NCBI GenBank assembly: GCA_039989895.1
Contig: JBDXGY010000006.1
Location: forward strand, 434,001-498,000
DNA length: 64,000 nt
Origin: Hyphomicrobiales bacterium
Lineage (GTDB): Bacteria > Pseudomonadota > Alphaproteobacteria > Rhizobiales > JACESI01
Direction: 5' to 3'
The notes below the pieces were generated by a model, which saw only the letters and a list, made by a program, of their open reading frames with translations, had not been told where the DNA came from and did no database searches. This document shows, in pieces, positions 38,078 to 46,830 of the stretch. The stretch's first letter is position 1; each line of letters opens with the position of its first letter. The translations under genes were made by a program, and so were the position numbers.

Positions 38078-38116
38078 GGTGACTATTGTCACCTCGCGAC
38101 CCGTGACATTTGTCAC
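38078..38116. promoter_or_regulatory. Pair of GTGAC-N4-GTCAC dyads upstream of prfB
   Basis: GGTGAC-TATT-GTCACC (38078-38093) and GTGAC-ATTT-GTCAC (38103-38116) share the core GTGAC-N4-GTCAC. Their centres are 24 bp apart, in the 97-bp gap between mrcA and prfB. Repetition of one dyad at about two helical turns suggests an operator for a dimeric regulator. A transcription terminator is less likely, as no T-run follows. Confidence 0.45.
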
Positions 38117-38137
38117 ATGGCATTTTGGAATTAAAAT

Positions 38138-39269
38138 ATGCGTGCAGAAATTCTCTCAATGGTTGATGAAATCAAGCAGGCCATCGTCCTGCTGAGGAGG
38201 CATCTTTGACTGGGATCGTGCGGAAAAACGGCTCGCTGAATTAAACAGTAAAGTTGAAGACCCTGATTTGTGGAATGATGCTGGCGAAGCGCAAAAGATA
38301 ATGCGTGAGCGACAGCAGCTTGATGAGCAGATGAATGCTGTTTTGAAAATTGAAACCGATCTGGCTGATGCATGTGATCTGATCGAACTCGGTGAGATGG
38401 AAGAAGATGAAGAGGTTGTGGCGGAAGCTGAAAAATCTCTCTCAAATATGAAAGATATGATTGCGCGCAGGCAAGTGGAGACGTTGCTCTCCGGCGAGGC
38501 TGATGCCAATGATACCTATATCGAAATCCATTCAGGTGCAGGCGGCACAGAGAGCCAGGACTGGACCTCGATGCTGACGCGGATGTACACACGATGGGGC
38601 GAGCGCAATAAATACAAAGTTGAAGTGCTGGAGATGCAGGACGGCGAGGAAGCTGGTCTGAAATCAGCCACGCTTCTCATAAAGGGCCACAACGCTTATG
38701 GTTGGGCAAAGACCGAGTCTGGCGTCCATCGCCTTGTGCGCATTTCCCCCTTTGACAGCCAAAGTCGCCGACATACCAGTTTTGCCAGCGTTTGGGTGTA
38801 TCCGGTGATTGACGATTCCATCGAAATTGAAGTCAGTGAAAGTGATGTGCGCATTGATACATACCGCGCATCGGGGGCCGGTGGCCAGCACGTCAACACC
38901 ACCGATTCCGCCGTTCGCATTACGCATATAGAAACAGGTATCGTGGCTCAGTGTCAAAATGGTCGTTCACAGCACCAAAACAAAGCCACAGCATGGTCGA
39001 TGTTGCGCGCGCGGCTTTATGAAGAAGAACTTAAGCGCCGCGAAGAGGAGGCCAATGCTTCGGCGGCAACCAAGACTGAAATCGGTTGGGGCCATCAAAT
39101 CCGCTCCTATGTGCTGCAGCCTTATCAGATGGTCAAAGATTTGCGCACCGGCGTAGAAAGCGGCAATCCGCAAGCTGTGCTTGATGGTGATCTTGATAAA
39201 TACATGGAAGCGGCTCTCGCCCAGCGTGTTTATGGCGGTGATGAATCGGTCGAAGATCTCGACGTATAA
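38138..39269 (+). CDS. prfB: Peptide chain release factor 2, with programmed +1 frameshift
   Basis: RF2 recognises UAA and UGA and triggers peptide release. The gene is read in two frames: codons 1-23 from ATG 38138 ([14 protein letters not shown]...RRHL) end at an in-frame TGA at 38207-38209; skipping one T gives [12 protein letters not shown] and the rest, 376 residues in all. The RF2-specific SPF tripeptide is at 203-205 and the catalytic GGQ at 248-250 ([12 protein letters not shown]). Frameshifting lets RF2 control its own synthesis, since low RF2 favours the shift. Annotating only the long frame would miss the first exon-like segment. Confidence 0.95.
38195..38210 (+). promoter_or_regulatory. 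RF2 programmed frameshift site
   Basis: AGGAGG (38195-38200), an internal anti-Shine-Dalgarno match, then CAT, then the slip heptamer CTTTGAC (38204-38210). Spacing of three bases between the AGGAGG and CTT matches the E. coli prfB arrangement. TGA is the RF2 stop codon; slippage of tRNA-Leu from CTT to TTT restores the downstream frame. Confidence 0.93.
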
Positions 39270-39341
39270 GCTTCCTTGACAATATCAATATTGAGCCACA
39301 CCTTCAAAAACTGACGAATAGCGTTTGGGAGGACGTCGCTC

Positions 39342-40643
39342 ATGAACTTGATGGCAAAGCTAGCAGCACTAAGCGCAGATAATAAACAAGTCCGCGCAGG
39401 GGTGATTGGCGCTGGTAAATTCGGTTCTATGTTTCTCAATCAGGTGCCGACAACACCAGGTCTCGCGGTTACAGCCATTGCTGACTTGTCGCCGGATCGT
39501 GCGATAGCTGCGTGCAAAAATGTTGGCTGGGATGATGCCCGTATTGCAGCAACAGATTTCATTGAAGATGGTGCAGCCCTTTGTGCCAGAGATGACGTGG
39601 ATGTAGTGTTAGAAATAACGGGCAGTCCTGCAGCAGGCATTGCCCATGCATTGGCTGCTTTTGAGAACGGTAAACATATAATCATGGTGAATGTTGAGGC
39701 CGATGTGTTGGCTGGTGCTGCTTTGGCAAAACGCGCAGCTTCTGCCGGTGTTGTCTATTCCATGGCCTATGGTGATCAACCAGCCCTCACATCCGAGATA
39801 GTTGATTGGGCGCGGGCTTCCGGCTTTAAGGTTGTGGCGGCAGGCAAGGGCACAAAATACCTGCCCGCATATCACGCTGTGACGCCAGATGATGTTTGGA
39901 CACATTATGGTCTCACATCACAGGAAGCTGATGCGGCGGGTATGAATCCACAGATGTTCAATTCATTTCTTGACGGTACGAAATCAAGCATTGAAATGTG
40001 CGCCATTGCTAATGCCTGCGATCTCCGTGTGCCTGAAAATGGTCTCTTGTTCCCCCCCTGCGGCGTGGATGATCTTCACAATGTGCTGCGACCAAAATCG
40101 GTTGGCGGTGTGTTGGAGAAAGAGGGTATGGCTGAGGTTGTGTCATCGCTGGAACGCGACGGCAGTCCGGTTTATCGTGATCTTCGATGGGGTGTGTATG
40201 TGGTTTTTGAAGCTCCCAATGATTATGCCGCCGCCTGTTTCAAGCAATATGGCATGAACACGGATGATACGGGCCGCTATGCCTCTTTATATCGTCCTTA
40301 TCACCTGATTGGACTGGAACTTGGCATATCAGCCTTGAACGCCGTCTTGCGCCATGAAGCGACGGGCACGACACGTGCGTTCAATGGAGATGCGGTGGCT
40401 GTGGCCAAGCGCATTTTGAAAGCGGGTGAAACCTTGGATGGCGAAGGTGGCTATACGGTTTGGGGGCGGGCATGTCCTGCAATCAAAAGTAAGGCGATGG
40501 GGGCATTGCCGATAGGACTTGCTCATAACATGACCTTAAAGCGGGATGTTGCTTTAGGCGATGTGGTTACTTTTGAGGACGTCAACATTGATGAAGCAAG
40601 CCTCACCGTGAAAATTCGCCGTGAAGCAGAAGCGACGATTTAG
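39342..40643 (+). CDS. NAD(P)-dependent homoserine-dehydrogenase-like oxidoreductase with C-terminal SAF domain
   Basis: A 433-residue protein. The N-terminal Rossmann domain has VRAGVIGAGKFGSMFL, DVVLEITGSPAAGIAHAL and HIIMVNVEADVLAG, like homoserine dehydrogenase. The middle lacks the hom substrate loop, having AGKGTKYLPAYH and NSFLDGTKSSIEM. The C-terminal ~70 residues (GLAHNMTLKRDVALGDVVTFEDV) resemble a SAF (antifreeze/FlgA-like) domain. GGGAGG precedes ATG. This family appears in sugar-acid and branched-chain sugar catabolic loci elsewhere, but no such partners are adjacent, so the substrate is unknown. The genuine hom is at 14766. Confidence 0.8.
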   Translation: MNLMAKLAALSADNKQVRAGVIGAGKFGSMFLNQVPTTPGLAVTAIADLSPDRAIAACKNVGWDDARIAATDFIEDGAALCARDDVDVVLEITGSPAAGIAHALAAFENGKHIIMVNVEADVLAGAALAKRAASAGVVYSMAYGDQPALTSEIVDWARASGFKVVAAGKGTKYLPAYHAVTPDDVWTHYGLTSQEADAAGMNPQMFNSFLDGTKSSIEMCAIANACDLRVPENGLLFPPCGVDDLHNVLRPKSVGGVLEKEGMAEVVSSLERDGSPVYRDLRWGVYVVFEAPNDYAAACFKQYGMNTDDTGRYASLYRPYHLIGLELGISALNAVLRHEATGTTRAFNGDAVAVAKRILKAGETLDGEGGYTVWGRACPAIKSKAMGALPIGLAHNMTLKRDVALGDVVTFEDVNIDEASLTVKIRREAEATI

Positions 40644-40652
40644 CTCTAGAGT

Positions 40653-41423
40653 TTAGTTTTCGTGGCGAAACTGCTCTTCCAAAATTCGATCTTCCCATGA
40701 ATGGCTTGAATCAAACATGATAATACCATGACGGGTTTGGTCTTCATGGACACTCACTTCAGCGACCGACTTTATTTCTGTGTGATCAGCGACCGCATTC
40801 ACAGGGCGTTTTTCTGATTCAAGCACTTCAATTTTGACATGCGACTGGTTTGGCAAAAGAGCACCGTTCCAGCGTCTTGGGCGAAACGGGCTTAGGGGCG
40901 TGAGAGCCAGAAGTGGCGCTCGAATCGGGATGATCGGGCCTTGTGCAGAAAAATTATATGCTGTGCTACCTTGTGGTGTTGCAACCAAAACACCATCGCA
41001 GATCAATTCTTGCAAACGGACCTTATTATCAATGGAAATACGCAGTTTTGCTGCCTGATAAGATTGGCGCAGCAAGGAGACCTCGTTCAAAGCCAATGCA
41101 TGGGAAATATTGCCATCAACATCAATCGCTGTCATCGACAAAGGATAAATTCGAGTGGAAACCGCTTTTTCTATGCGATCTGGTAGGTCATCAATGGCAT
41201 ATTGATTCATAAGAAACCCGATGGTTCCCTTGTTCATGCCATAAATTGGTTTTCCAGTATTGAGAAGATCATTGACTGTTTGAAGCATCATGCCATCGCC
41301 ACCAAGCACGATGATGACGTCTGCATCATCCAGTTCCTGCTGACCATAGCAGGCTACGCATTCATTATATGCTTGCTGAGCATCAGCTTGATTTGCTGCA
41401 ATAAAGTGAAGTTTTGAGGACAC
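40653..41423 (-). CDS. nadK: NAD kinase
   Basis: A 256-residue ATP-dependent kinase that makes NADP. Key motifs are VIIVLGGDGMMLQTV (catalytic Asp in GGDG), YGMNKGTIGFLMN, the ALNEVSLLR segment and DGVLVATPQGSTAYNFSAQGP. The start is GTG. The length is that of the compact alphaproteobacterial type. It converges on the SAF-domain oxidoreductase with a 9-bp gap. The 274-bp stretch upstream holds only the short open frames noted at 41510-41618. Confidence 0.95.
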   Translation of the reverse strand: MSSKLHFIAANQADAQQAYNECVACYGQQELDDADVIIVLGGDGMMLQTVNDLLNTGKPIYGMNKGTIGFLMNQYAIDDLPDRIEKAVSTRIYPLSMTAIDVDGNISHALALNEVSLLRQSYQAAKLRISIDNKVRLQELICDGVLVATPQGSTAYNFSAQGPIIPIRAPLLALTPLSPFRPRRWNGALLPNQSHVKIEVLESEKRPVNAVADHTEIKSVAEVSVHEDQTRHGIIMFDSSHSWEDRILEEQFRHEN

Positions 41424-41509
41424 AAGGCCAGTCCGTGCAAGTTACGTTATCTCTCGCCTAGCACAAACCATGCGGTTGGTTCAATAAATTGGTGCAATCC
41501 AGTATCGAA

Positions 41510-41618
41510 TTAAAGGATCGCTACTGTGACAATGCTAGCCCATAATAAGAAAGATATGGTGAGTGTCATGCTAATTTGAACTAAGATCGAATGCCTGTTT
41601 TCAGTGTCATAACCCATA
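41510..41618 (-). pseudogene. Possible small membrane-protein ORF interrupted by a frameshift
   Basis: A strong GGAGGAG ribosome site precedes ATG at 41618 on the minus strand. That frame encodes only 15 residues (MGYDTENRHSILVSN) and stops at 41571. In another frame, 41569-41510 encodes MTLTISFLLWASIVTVAIL, a single hydrophobic helix. One base removed near 41579-41581 would join them into a ~35-residue protein with a polar N-terminus and one helix. This could be a decayed gene, a sequencing indel, or coincidence. There is no homologue I can name. Confidence 0.25.
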
Positions 41619-41697
41619 ATGATTCTCCTCCTGATACTGATAGCTTAATCAAAAGCAGATCTTTAGGTGATCAATTCAAGTCATGGATGCGTGATGA

Positions 41698-42906
41698 TTA
41701 AGTGACCCTGCCCCTAGCGAGAAGGCGCCTTGCTGATTTGACCAAGGTCCAGAGCGTTTCATTCTTTTTTATCATGCGCTTCATGTTTGACTTTAACTTA
41801 TGGCTCGCCATGTAAAATTGGCCCTTGAAGCTGATCGGGATGATAACATCAAATAATGTGTGGCTTTCTCCAGCCCATGAATCTTTATAACGCTCAGCGC
41901 CTACGCCAAAATCAAACCGGCGCATATTTTCATGACACGAGGATTCAATGCATTTGTAAAAAACGAGGGAGCCAGGTGAGATCGTTTTATATTTTTGATC
42001 ATTTGACATAGAGGTGAAATAACCGAAATGCTGACCTTCAAGCGTGCCGCCAGCAAGCAAGGATAAATGCTGACCGTCAGCAAAAATGTAATCAAATTCT
42101 ATTAGAGATTCTCCCTTTTCCATCATTTCATTGTACTTGGCGAGCTGATTGAAAAAAGCTGCTGTTGTCGCATCGACAAATTCATTTTTTATCCCACGTT
42201 CAGCAAACCACTGTTTCTTCTGCGAGAGAAAAACATCGTACAAAGTGTTATGCTCATTTTCATTTTGCGTACGCAAGTATTCATAACCACCAAGTTTAGC
42301 AAGCGCTCTTTCTTGTGAGCGCAATATCTTGTGTTTTCGTTTTGCGTTGCCTCGTGCAAGTACATTGTTAAAATCAGGCTCTAATGTCACTGACCCACCT
42401 GATATAGAGCTTTGACTTGATGGCAAGATTGCCATTGGATTATCAAAATCATCCCATTTTAGTGGCTGTTGCGTAAGTTCAAACACATCAAGCGGGTAGG
42501 GTGCGTTATTTGAAATATCATTCAAAAGATTTGGCATTATCTGCCGAATGACTTCAATTTGTTGTGGGGCAAAAAACCCAAAGCGATAGTTTGCATGTTT
42601 ACCACCCATCCATGTGGCGACACTCAAGCCCATGGTTTTGGTGACGATCAAGGGAATCAGAAAAACGGGTGTATTATCAAGGCTTCCCGTTATGAAAAGC
42701 GGCTTAGCTTTTTGGGCGACGCCGAGCGTTTCGAGCCAAGCTTTTTGCCATAAATAATGTTGATAAATGGTATGCGAGCATTGTTGTTGCAGATCATACC
42801 AAACGGGCTTAATCGCATTTATATTATCGCTCAATATCACTTCAATATCGCCGCACTTGAAGGTGGCTATATTATTTATGGATAAAGCATCTGATTTGAG
42901 ATTCAT
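41698..42906 (-). CDS. GNAT/FemAB-like acyltransferase (CelD/BcsL family)
   Basis: A 402-residue protein with duplicated GNAT folds as in the CelD-type acetyltransferases linked to cellulose and exopolysaccharide loci. Visible segments: VWYDLQQQCSHTIYQHYLWQKAW near the N-terminus, ATWMGGKHANYRFGFF, a basic RGNAKRKHKILRSQERALAKLGG, and the FDFGVGAERYKDSWAGE motif typical of the C-terminal GNAT half. No signal peptide or membrane helix. It is divergent from a polysaccharide deacetylase, suggesting both modify a surface polysaccharide. The acyl donor and acceptor are unknown. Confidence 0.8.
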   Translation of the reverse strand: MNLKSDALSINNIATFKCGDIEVILSDNINAIKPVWYDLQQQCSHTIYQHYLWQKAWLETLGVAQKAKPLFITGSLDNTPVFLIPLIVTKTMGLSVATWMGGKHANYRFGFFAPQQIEVIRQIMPNLLNDISNNAPYPLDVFELTQQPLKWDDFDNPMAILPSSQSSISGGSVTLEPDFNNVLARGNAKRKHKILRSQERALAKLGGYEYLRTQNENEHNTLYDVFLSQKKQWFAERGIKNEFVDATTAAFFNQLAKYNEMMEKGESLIEFDYIFADGQHLSLLAGGTLEGQHFGYFTSMSNDQKYKTISPGSLVFYKCIESSCHENMRRFDFGVGAERYKDSWAGESHTLFDVIIPISFKGQFYMASHKLKSNMKRMIKKNETLWTLVKSARRLLARGRVT

Positions 42907-43023
42907 CGTATCGTCTCTGCTGGGTGCGCCGTGATTTTATGCATGCAAAGTAAAGAGTTTAGTCACCCCTTTAATATAATATGGACGATTGTTATTAATA
43001 TTTTGGGTATTGAAGCTGCCGTC

Positions 43024-44079
43024 GTGACAGAAATAACAAAATCAGTACTAGGTTTCGGCCTTAAAGCCATTGGTAAGAGTGGAATCGCACGTGCGATGCA
43101 GCCTTTGCTAGGTGGCATGGGTGCGGTTTTGATGTTTCATCACGTGGGCTATCGCGCACCAAGCTATTTTGGCGGTAATGACCATCTGTCTATCCGGCCG
43201 GAGTTTTTAACCCAGCTTTTGGATGAATTCCGTCAAGAATGTATAGATATTGTGTCGCTTGAAGAGGCGGTCTGGCGGATGTCATCAGGGCGCTCAACTC
43301 AACCTTTCGTGACTTTTACTTTCGATGATGGATATCGAGATAATGTTGAAACGGCCTATCCAATACTTCAGTCGTTCCGTGTACCTTTCACTCTTTTTGT
43401 CTGCAGTGGGTTTGTTGATCGCAAAGTTCCAATTTGGTGGTTAAGTCTTGAGCAGATTATTCAGCAAAACAATGTCATTGAGCTTTCTATCGCAGGAAAA
43501 CGCCATGTTTTTCAATGCATTGGAAAGAGTGAGAAGCGTCAAGCATTTGAAAAAACCGTTAAGCTTTTGAGTGGTACAGCGGATGAACAGCTGCGCGAAA
43601 CCATGCAGATGTTATGCTATGATGTGGGGCATGATGCTATGGCTTTGGTCGATCGTGAAATGTCAACGTGGGACATGCTGAAAGAACTGAATAAAGATCC
43701 ATTGGTAACAATTGGTACTCATACGCATAGTCATCCCTTCTTGCCTAGTTTGTCGCGAGAAAATGCAAAACGTGAGATGATTGATGGGCGCAATAGAATT
43801 AAAAAAATGTTGGGTACAGAACCAGAGTTTTTTGCTTATCCCTATGGTTTTAAAGGCGCAGCTGATGAGCGTGAAGTTGCCCTTGCTCAAGAGGTGGGTT
43901 TTAAGGCTGCCTTTACGACTCGAAAAGGGCTTCTTTCAGCGCAGCATATAGACCACGCTTGGGCTTTGCCTCGTGTTTCCATTAATGGATACTATCAAAA
44001 CATGGCCGCGATGCGCGCCTTGCTCAGCGGTTTGCCATTTTATGTGGCGAACGGTTTTAATCGTATAAAAACATTATAA
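43024..44079 (+). CDS. Polysaccharide deacetylase (NodB-homology domain)
   Basis: A 351-residue carbohydrate esterase family 4-type protein. It begins with VLGFGLKAIGKSGIARAMQP and AVLMFHHVGYRAP. The catalytic core has TFDDGYRDN (catalytic and metal Asp), the metal His motif GTHTHSHPFLPSL and FAYPYGFKG. An open frame runs upstream to GTG 42931, but that would leave only 24 bp to the divergent gene, so I choose GTG 43024; this start is uncertain. It probably removes acetyl groups from a surface or secreted polysaccharide. It converges on the DUF2842 gene with a 2-bp gap. Confidence 0.88.
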   Translation: MTEITKSVLGFGLKAIGKSGIARAMQPLLGGMGAVLMFHHVGYRAPSYFGGNDHLSIRPEFLTQLLDEFRQECIDIVSLEEAVWRMSSGRSTQPFVTFTFDDGYRDNVETAYPILQSFRVPFTLFVCSGFVDRKVPIWWLSLEQIIQQNNVIELSIAGKRHVFQCIGKSEKRQAFEKTVKLLSGTADEQLRETMQMLCYDVGHDAMALVDREMSTWDMLKELNKDPLVTIGTHTHSHPFLPSLSRENAKREMIDGRNRIKKMLGTEPEFFAYPYGFKGAADEREVALAQEVGFKAAFTTRKGLLSAQHIDHAWALPRVSINGYYQNMAAMRALLSGLPFYVANGFNRIKTL

Positions 44080-44081
44080 AA

Positions 44082-44306
44082 TTATGAGCGGTCGGGCGTA
44101 ATCGCCTTTTCTCCACGCCAGCCAAGCCATATGATAAAGCCTGCAGGGATCACCCATATCAATCCGGCAATGACATAATAGGCCAATTGGAAAAACCATC
44201 CCGATTCAGGTAAAAGCACAACTGCAAAGACCATTGCGCCGAGTGAATAAATCACAATAAAAGCGACAAGAAATATAGTTGCGATGATTTTGCGTGTCCG
44301 TTTCAT
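44082..44306 (-). CDS. DUF2842 small membrane protein
   Basis: A 74-residue protein with two predicted helices (IATIFLVAFIVIYSLGAMVFAVVL and YYVIAGLIWVIPAGFIIWLGW). The RKIIAT...IYSLGAMVFA and AGLIWVIPAGFIIW patterns are those of DUF2842, a short alphaproteobacterial family often encoded next to the haem A synthase gene, as here. A link to cytochrome oxidase assembly is suggested by context only. Confidence 0.82.
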   Translation of the reverse strand: MKRTRKIIATIFLVAFIVIYSLGAMVFAVVLLPESGWFFQLAYYVIAGLIWVIPAGFIIWLGWRGEKAITPDRS

Positions 44307-44427
44307 GGATTATGATCTAGCGCGCCTTAGATTAGTTGTACAGGGCCTATTGTGCGTCATTTATATCGGCGCTATGTCCAGACTATTATCAAGGCTCTTA
44401 TCCAGTCTCTTATAATGTGAGTGATCG

Positions 44428-45510
44428 ATGACAACTACAGTAGATTTAGACAAAACAATGCAAGGCGCGCATGGCTACAACAATAGCCAATTGGCTGCGG
44501 TTAGGCTCTGGCTTTACACCATTCTCGGCCTTATCACGGCGATGGTTGTGGTTGGTGGTGCAACGCGACTAACCGATTCTGGTCTTTCAATTACTGAATG
44601 GAAACCGATTTTGGGTGTTATACCGCCGCTCACAGCTGAGGATTGGCAGATTGCCTTTGATAAATATCGCCTGATACCGGAATATCAACTGGTGAATAAA
44701 GGAATGAGCCTTGCGGAATTTCAATTCATTTTTTGGTGGGAATGGGCGCATCGGTTTTTAGGGCGCGTCATTGGTTTTGTGTTCTTTATCCCTGCGGTTA
44801 TTTTTTGGGCTTTAGGATGGCTACCATCAGGCTTGAAGCCGCGTGTCGTTGGCTTGTTTATTCTCGGCGGCCTACAAGGTGTTGTTGGTTGGTGGATGGT
44901 GGCAAGCGGCCTTGTGGATCGTGTCGATGTCAGCCAATATCGTCTGGCAGTTCATTTGACGCTTGCCTGCTTTCTCTTTGCGGCTGTTTTATGGGTGGCG
45001 CTTGGTCTTCGCGATAAATTCGCCATCGCGTCAACGCCCGCCATGCGCTGGTCGGCGTGGGTGCTTTTAGTGCTCATCTTCGTGCAAATTTTTGCCGGTG
45101 GCTTGGTGGCCGGTTTGGATGCGGGGCTTGCCTATAACACATGGCCACAGATGGACGGAGCGTTTGTGCCAACAGGGCTTGGCGCAATGTCACCAATCTG
45201 GCTTAACATATTTGAAAACGCCAAGACGGTGCAATTCGATCATCGCATGATCGCTTATGGTCTTTGGGCATTGGCGCTTATTCATGCTTTTTGGGTATCA
45301 TTGAAGTCGGTCAGTGGCGTTGTGAAAATACAGGCATGGCTCATCTTCATTGTGGTGACAGGGCAAGCGATTGTCGGCATTTTGACGCTGCTGTGGGCAG
45401 TGCCGCTTGATCTCGGGCTCTATCACCAGTTTGGTGTGCTTGTTGTGCTGGCCGCCTCCGTTTGGTATCTGCGTACGCTTAAAGGCCGCTCTGGTTTTCT
45501 TGGGCGATAA
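44428..45510 (+). CDS. ctaA: Heme A synthase (COX15/CtaA type 2)
   Basis: A 360-residue, eight-helix inner-membrane enzyme that oxidises haem O to haem A for cytochrome c oxidase. Characteristic motifs are VVVGGATRLTDSGLSITEWKP with GVIPPL, the haem-ligand histidines in WEWAHRFLGRVIG, AVHLTLACFLF, FDHRMIAYGL and LYHQFGVLVVL, and AGLDAGLAYNTWPQMDG. Length and sequence match the long COX15-like alphaproteobacterial form. It converges on the class V PLP enzyme with a 10-bp gap. Confidence 0.96.
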   Translation: MTTTVDLDKTMQGAHGYNNSQLAAVRLWLYTILGLITAMVVVGGATRLTDSGLSITEWKPILGVIPPLTAEDWQIAFDKYRLIPEYQLVNKGMSLAEFQFIFWWEWAHRFLGRVIGFVFFIPAVIFWALGWLPSGLKPRVVGLFILGGLQGVVGWWMVASGLVDRVDVSQYRLAVHLTLACFLFAAVLWVALGLRDKFAIASTPAMRWSAWVLLVLIFVQIFAGGLVAGLDAGLAYNTWPQMDGAFVPTGLGAMSPIWLNIFENAKTVQFDHRMIAYGLWALALIHAFWVSLKSVSGVVKIQAWLIFIVVTGQAIVGILTLLWAVPLDLGLYHQFGVLVVLAASVWYLRTLKGRSGFLGR

Positions 45511-45520
45511 AAACAGCGCT

Positions 45521-46780
45521 TTAACGTGCTGCTACGATATCGCGCATGGCTTCCAAAAACTGAGCGACTTCTTCCTCGGTGTTATAGTGACACATCGACA
45601 CGCGCACACATGAGGGCAGGCCAAGCGGGTTAAGTACATTGCCAGAGTAGTGGTCGGCTTTGCGAATATGAACACGCACGCCTCGCTCACCAAGTTTGGC
45701 CACAACGTCAGCCGTATCAATGCCGTCGACGCTGAGGGCAACAAGCCCCTCGCGGCGGTTATTTTCAACGCCGCCAATTATCTGTACGCCCTCCATCTCG
45801 GCAACACCTTTAAGATTGCTAGTGCCGTGTAACATGGCGTCTGTCAGCGATTTTTCATGGGCGTGGATGGCTTTCGCAGCTGCTTCAAGTTTTTCGCGGC
45901 GGTCATTGGAGGAGGTGAATTTTTCACCTAACCACTCAAAATAACTCACAACATCACTGAAGGTCGCATAAGAGCCAGTATCACGCGTGCCAAGCTCCCA
46001 ATTACCCTCAGGTGCACCAATCAGGCTGTCGTGGGGAAGGGCTGTCAGGCGATCAGATATCCAAGCAATGCCATAGCCATGGCGAGAAAAGACCTTATAG
46101 GGTGAAATCACATAGCCATCGATCTTGTAGCCCGATATATCAAGTCCGCCGTGGGCTGCATGCTGGATGCCGTCTACAATAATAAAACACTCTGGCGCGA
46201 CGGCTCTGATGGCTTGAGACACAGCACCCACATCAACACCCATGCCGGTGACAGGGGATGTGTGAATGATGGTTGCGACCCGTGTTTCAGGTGTTATATA
46301 TTTTGCGTAATCCGCCGCCTCGACAGACCCAGTCTCGTCGTTGTGAGGAACGGAGATGTAGTTCTTTTTGGCGATCTTTGCCCAGCGTTGGCAAGCACTA
46401 CGTGAGGCGGGGTGCTCAAGCGTGGTGCCTAGCACATTACCGCCCTCAGGAGTTTCAAGCACGGCATTCATAATCAAACGGAAGAGAAGCTCTGTGCCAC
46501 TTTCACCAACGAAGATTTGACCTTCATTGGCATTTAAAAACAACATGGCGTCATCTTTGGACTTTTGGATGACCCGCATCAGCTCATGCGACATAACATT
46601 GGCGCGGCCCTGATTATCCGGGATTGCAGCATATTTTGTAGATGTCTCTACGGTCGATTTCAAGGTTAGGGCCCCGCCTGCATTTTCAAAGAAAACGCGC
46701 TTTCCTTCAACGGGACATGTGTCCACATGCGCAAAACGATCGCGGATATCATGCATCAGGCCGGGTTGGGTGTTTAGCAT
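45521..46780 (-). CDS. Class V-fold PLP enzyme (cysteine-desulfurase-like)
   Basis: A 419-residue PLP protein. It has VFFENAGGALTLKSTVE at the N-terminus, GTTLEHPASRSACQRWAK, the PLP Asp/Gln region IIVDGIQHAAHGGLDI, and the Schiff-base lysine in VISPYKVFSRHGYG. SPVTGMGVDV resembles the TGxxxD pattern of SufS/CsdA-like proteins. The C-terminal domain ends with LPSCVRVSMCHYNTEEE. No Suf or Isc genes adjoin, so a cysteine or selenocysteine lyase or an unknown lyase or epimerase is equally possible. It is cytoplasmic and monocistronic in appearance. Confidence 0.8.
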   Translation of the reverse strand: MLNTQPGLMHDIRDRFAHVDTCPVEGKRVFFENAGGALTLKSTVETSTKYAAIPDNQGRANVMSHELMRVIQKSKDDAMLFLNANEGQIFVGESGTELLFRLIMNAVLETPEGGNVLGTTLEHPASRSACQRWAKIAKKNYISVPHNDETGSVEAADYAKYITPETRVATIIHTSPVTGMGVDVGAVSQAIRAVAPECFIIVDGIQHAAHGGLDISGYKIDGYVISPYKVFSRHGYGIAWISDRLTALPHDSLIGAPEGNWELGTRDTGSYATFSDVVSYFEWLGEKFTSSNDRREKLEAAAKAIHAHEKSLTDAMLHGTSNLKGVAEMEGVQIIGGVENNRREGLVALSVDGIDTADVVAKLGERGVRVHIRKADHYSGNVLNPLGLPSCVRVSMCHYNTEEEVAQFLEAMRDIVAAR

Positions 46781-46830
46781 ATAGGGGGTCCTTATATTAT
46801 AATCCGTACATTCAATTTACAGTATGTAAA

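Noticed and set aside
38268-39269. prfB as a gene starting at 38268
   Set aside because: The family N-terminus, ribosome-like AGGAGG and in-frame slip site show that the gene starts at 38138 and is frameshifted.
45521-46780. SufS/IscS cysteine desulfurase of the Fe-S assembly system
   Set aside because: No suf or isc partner genes adjoin, so only the fold is assigned.
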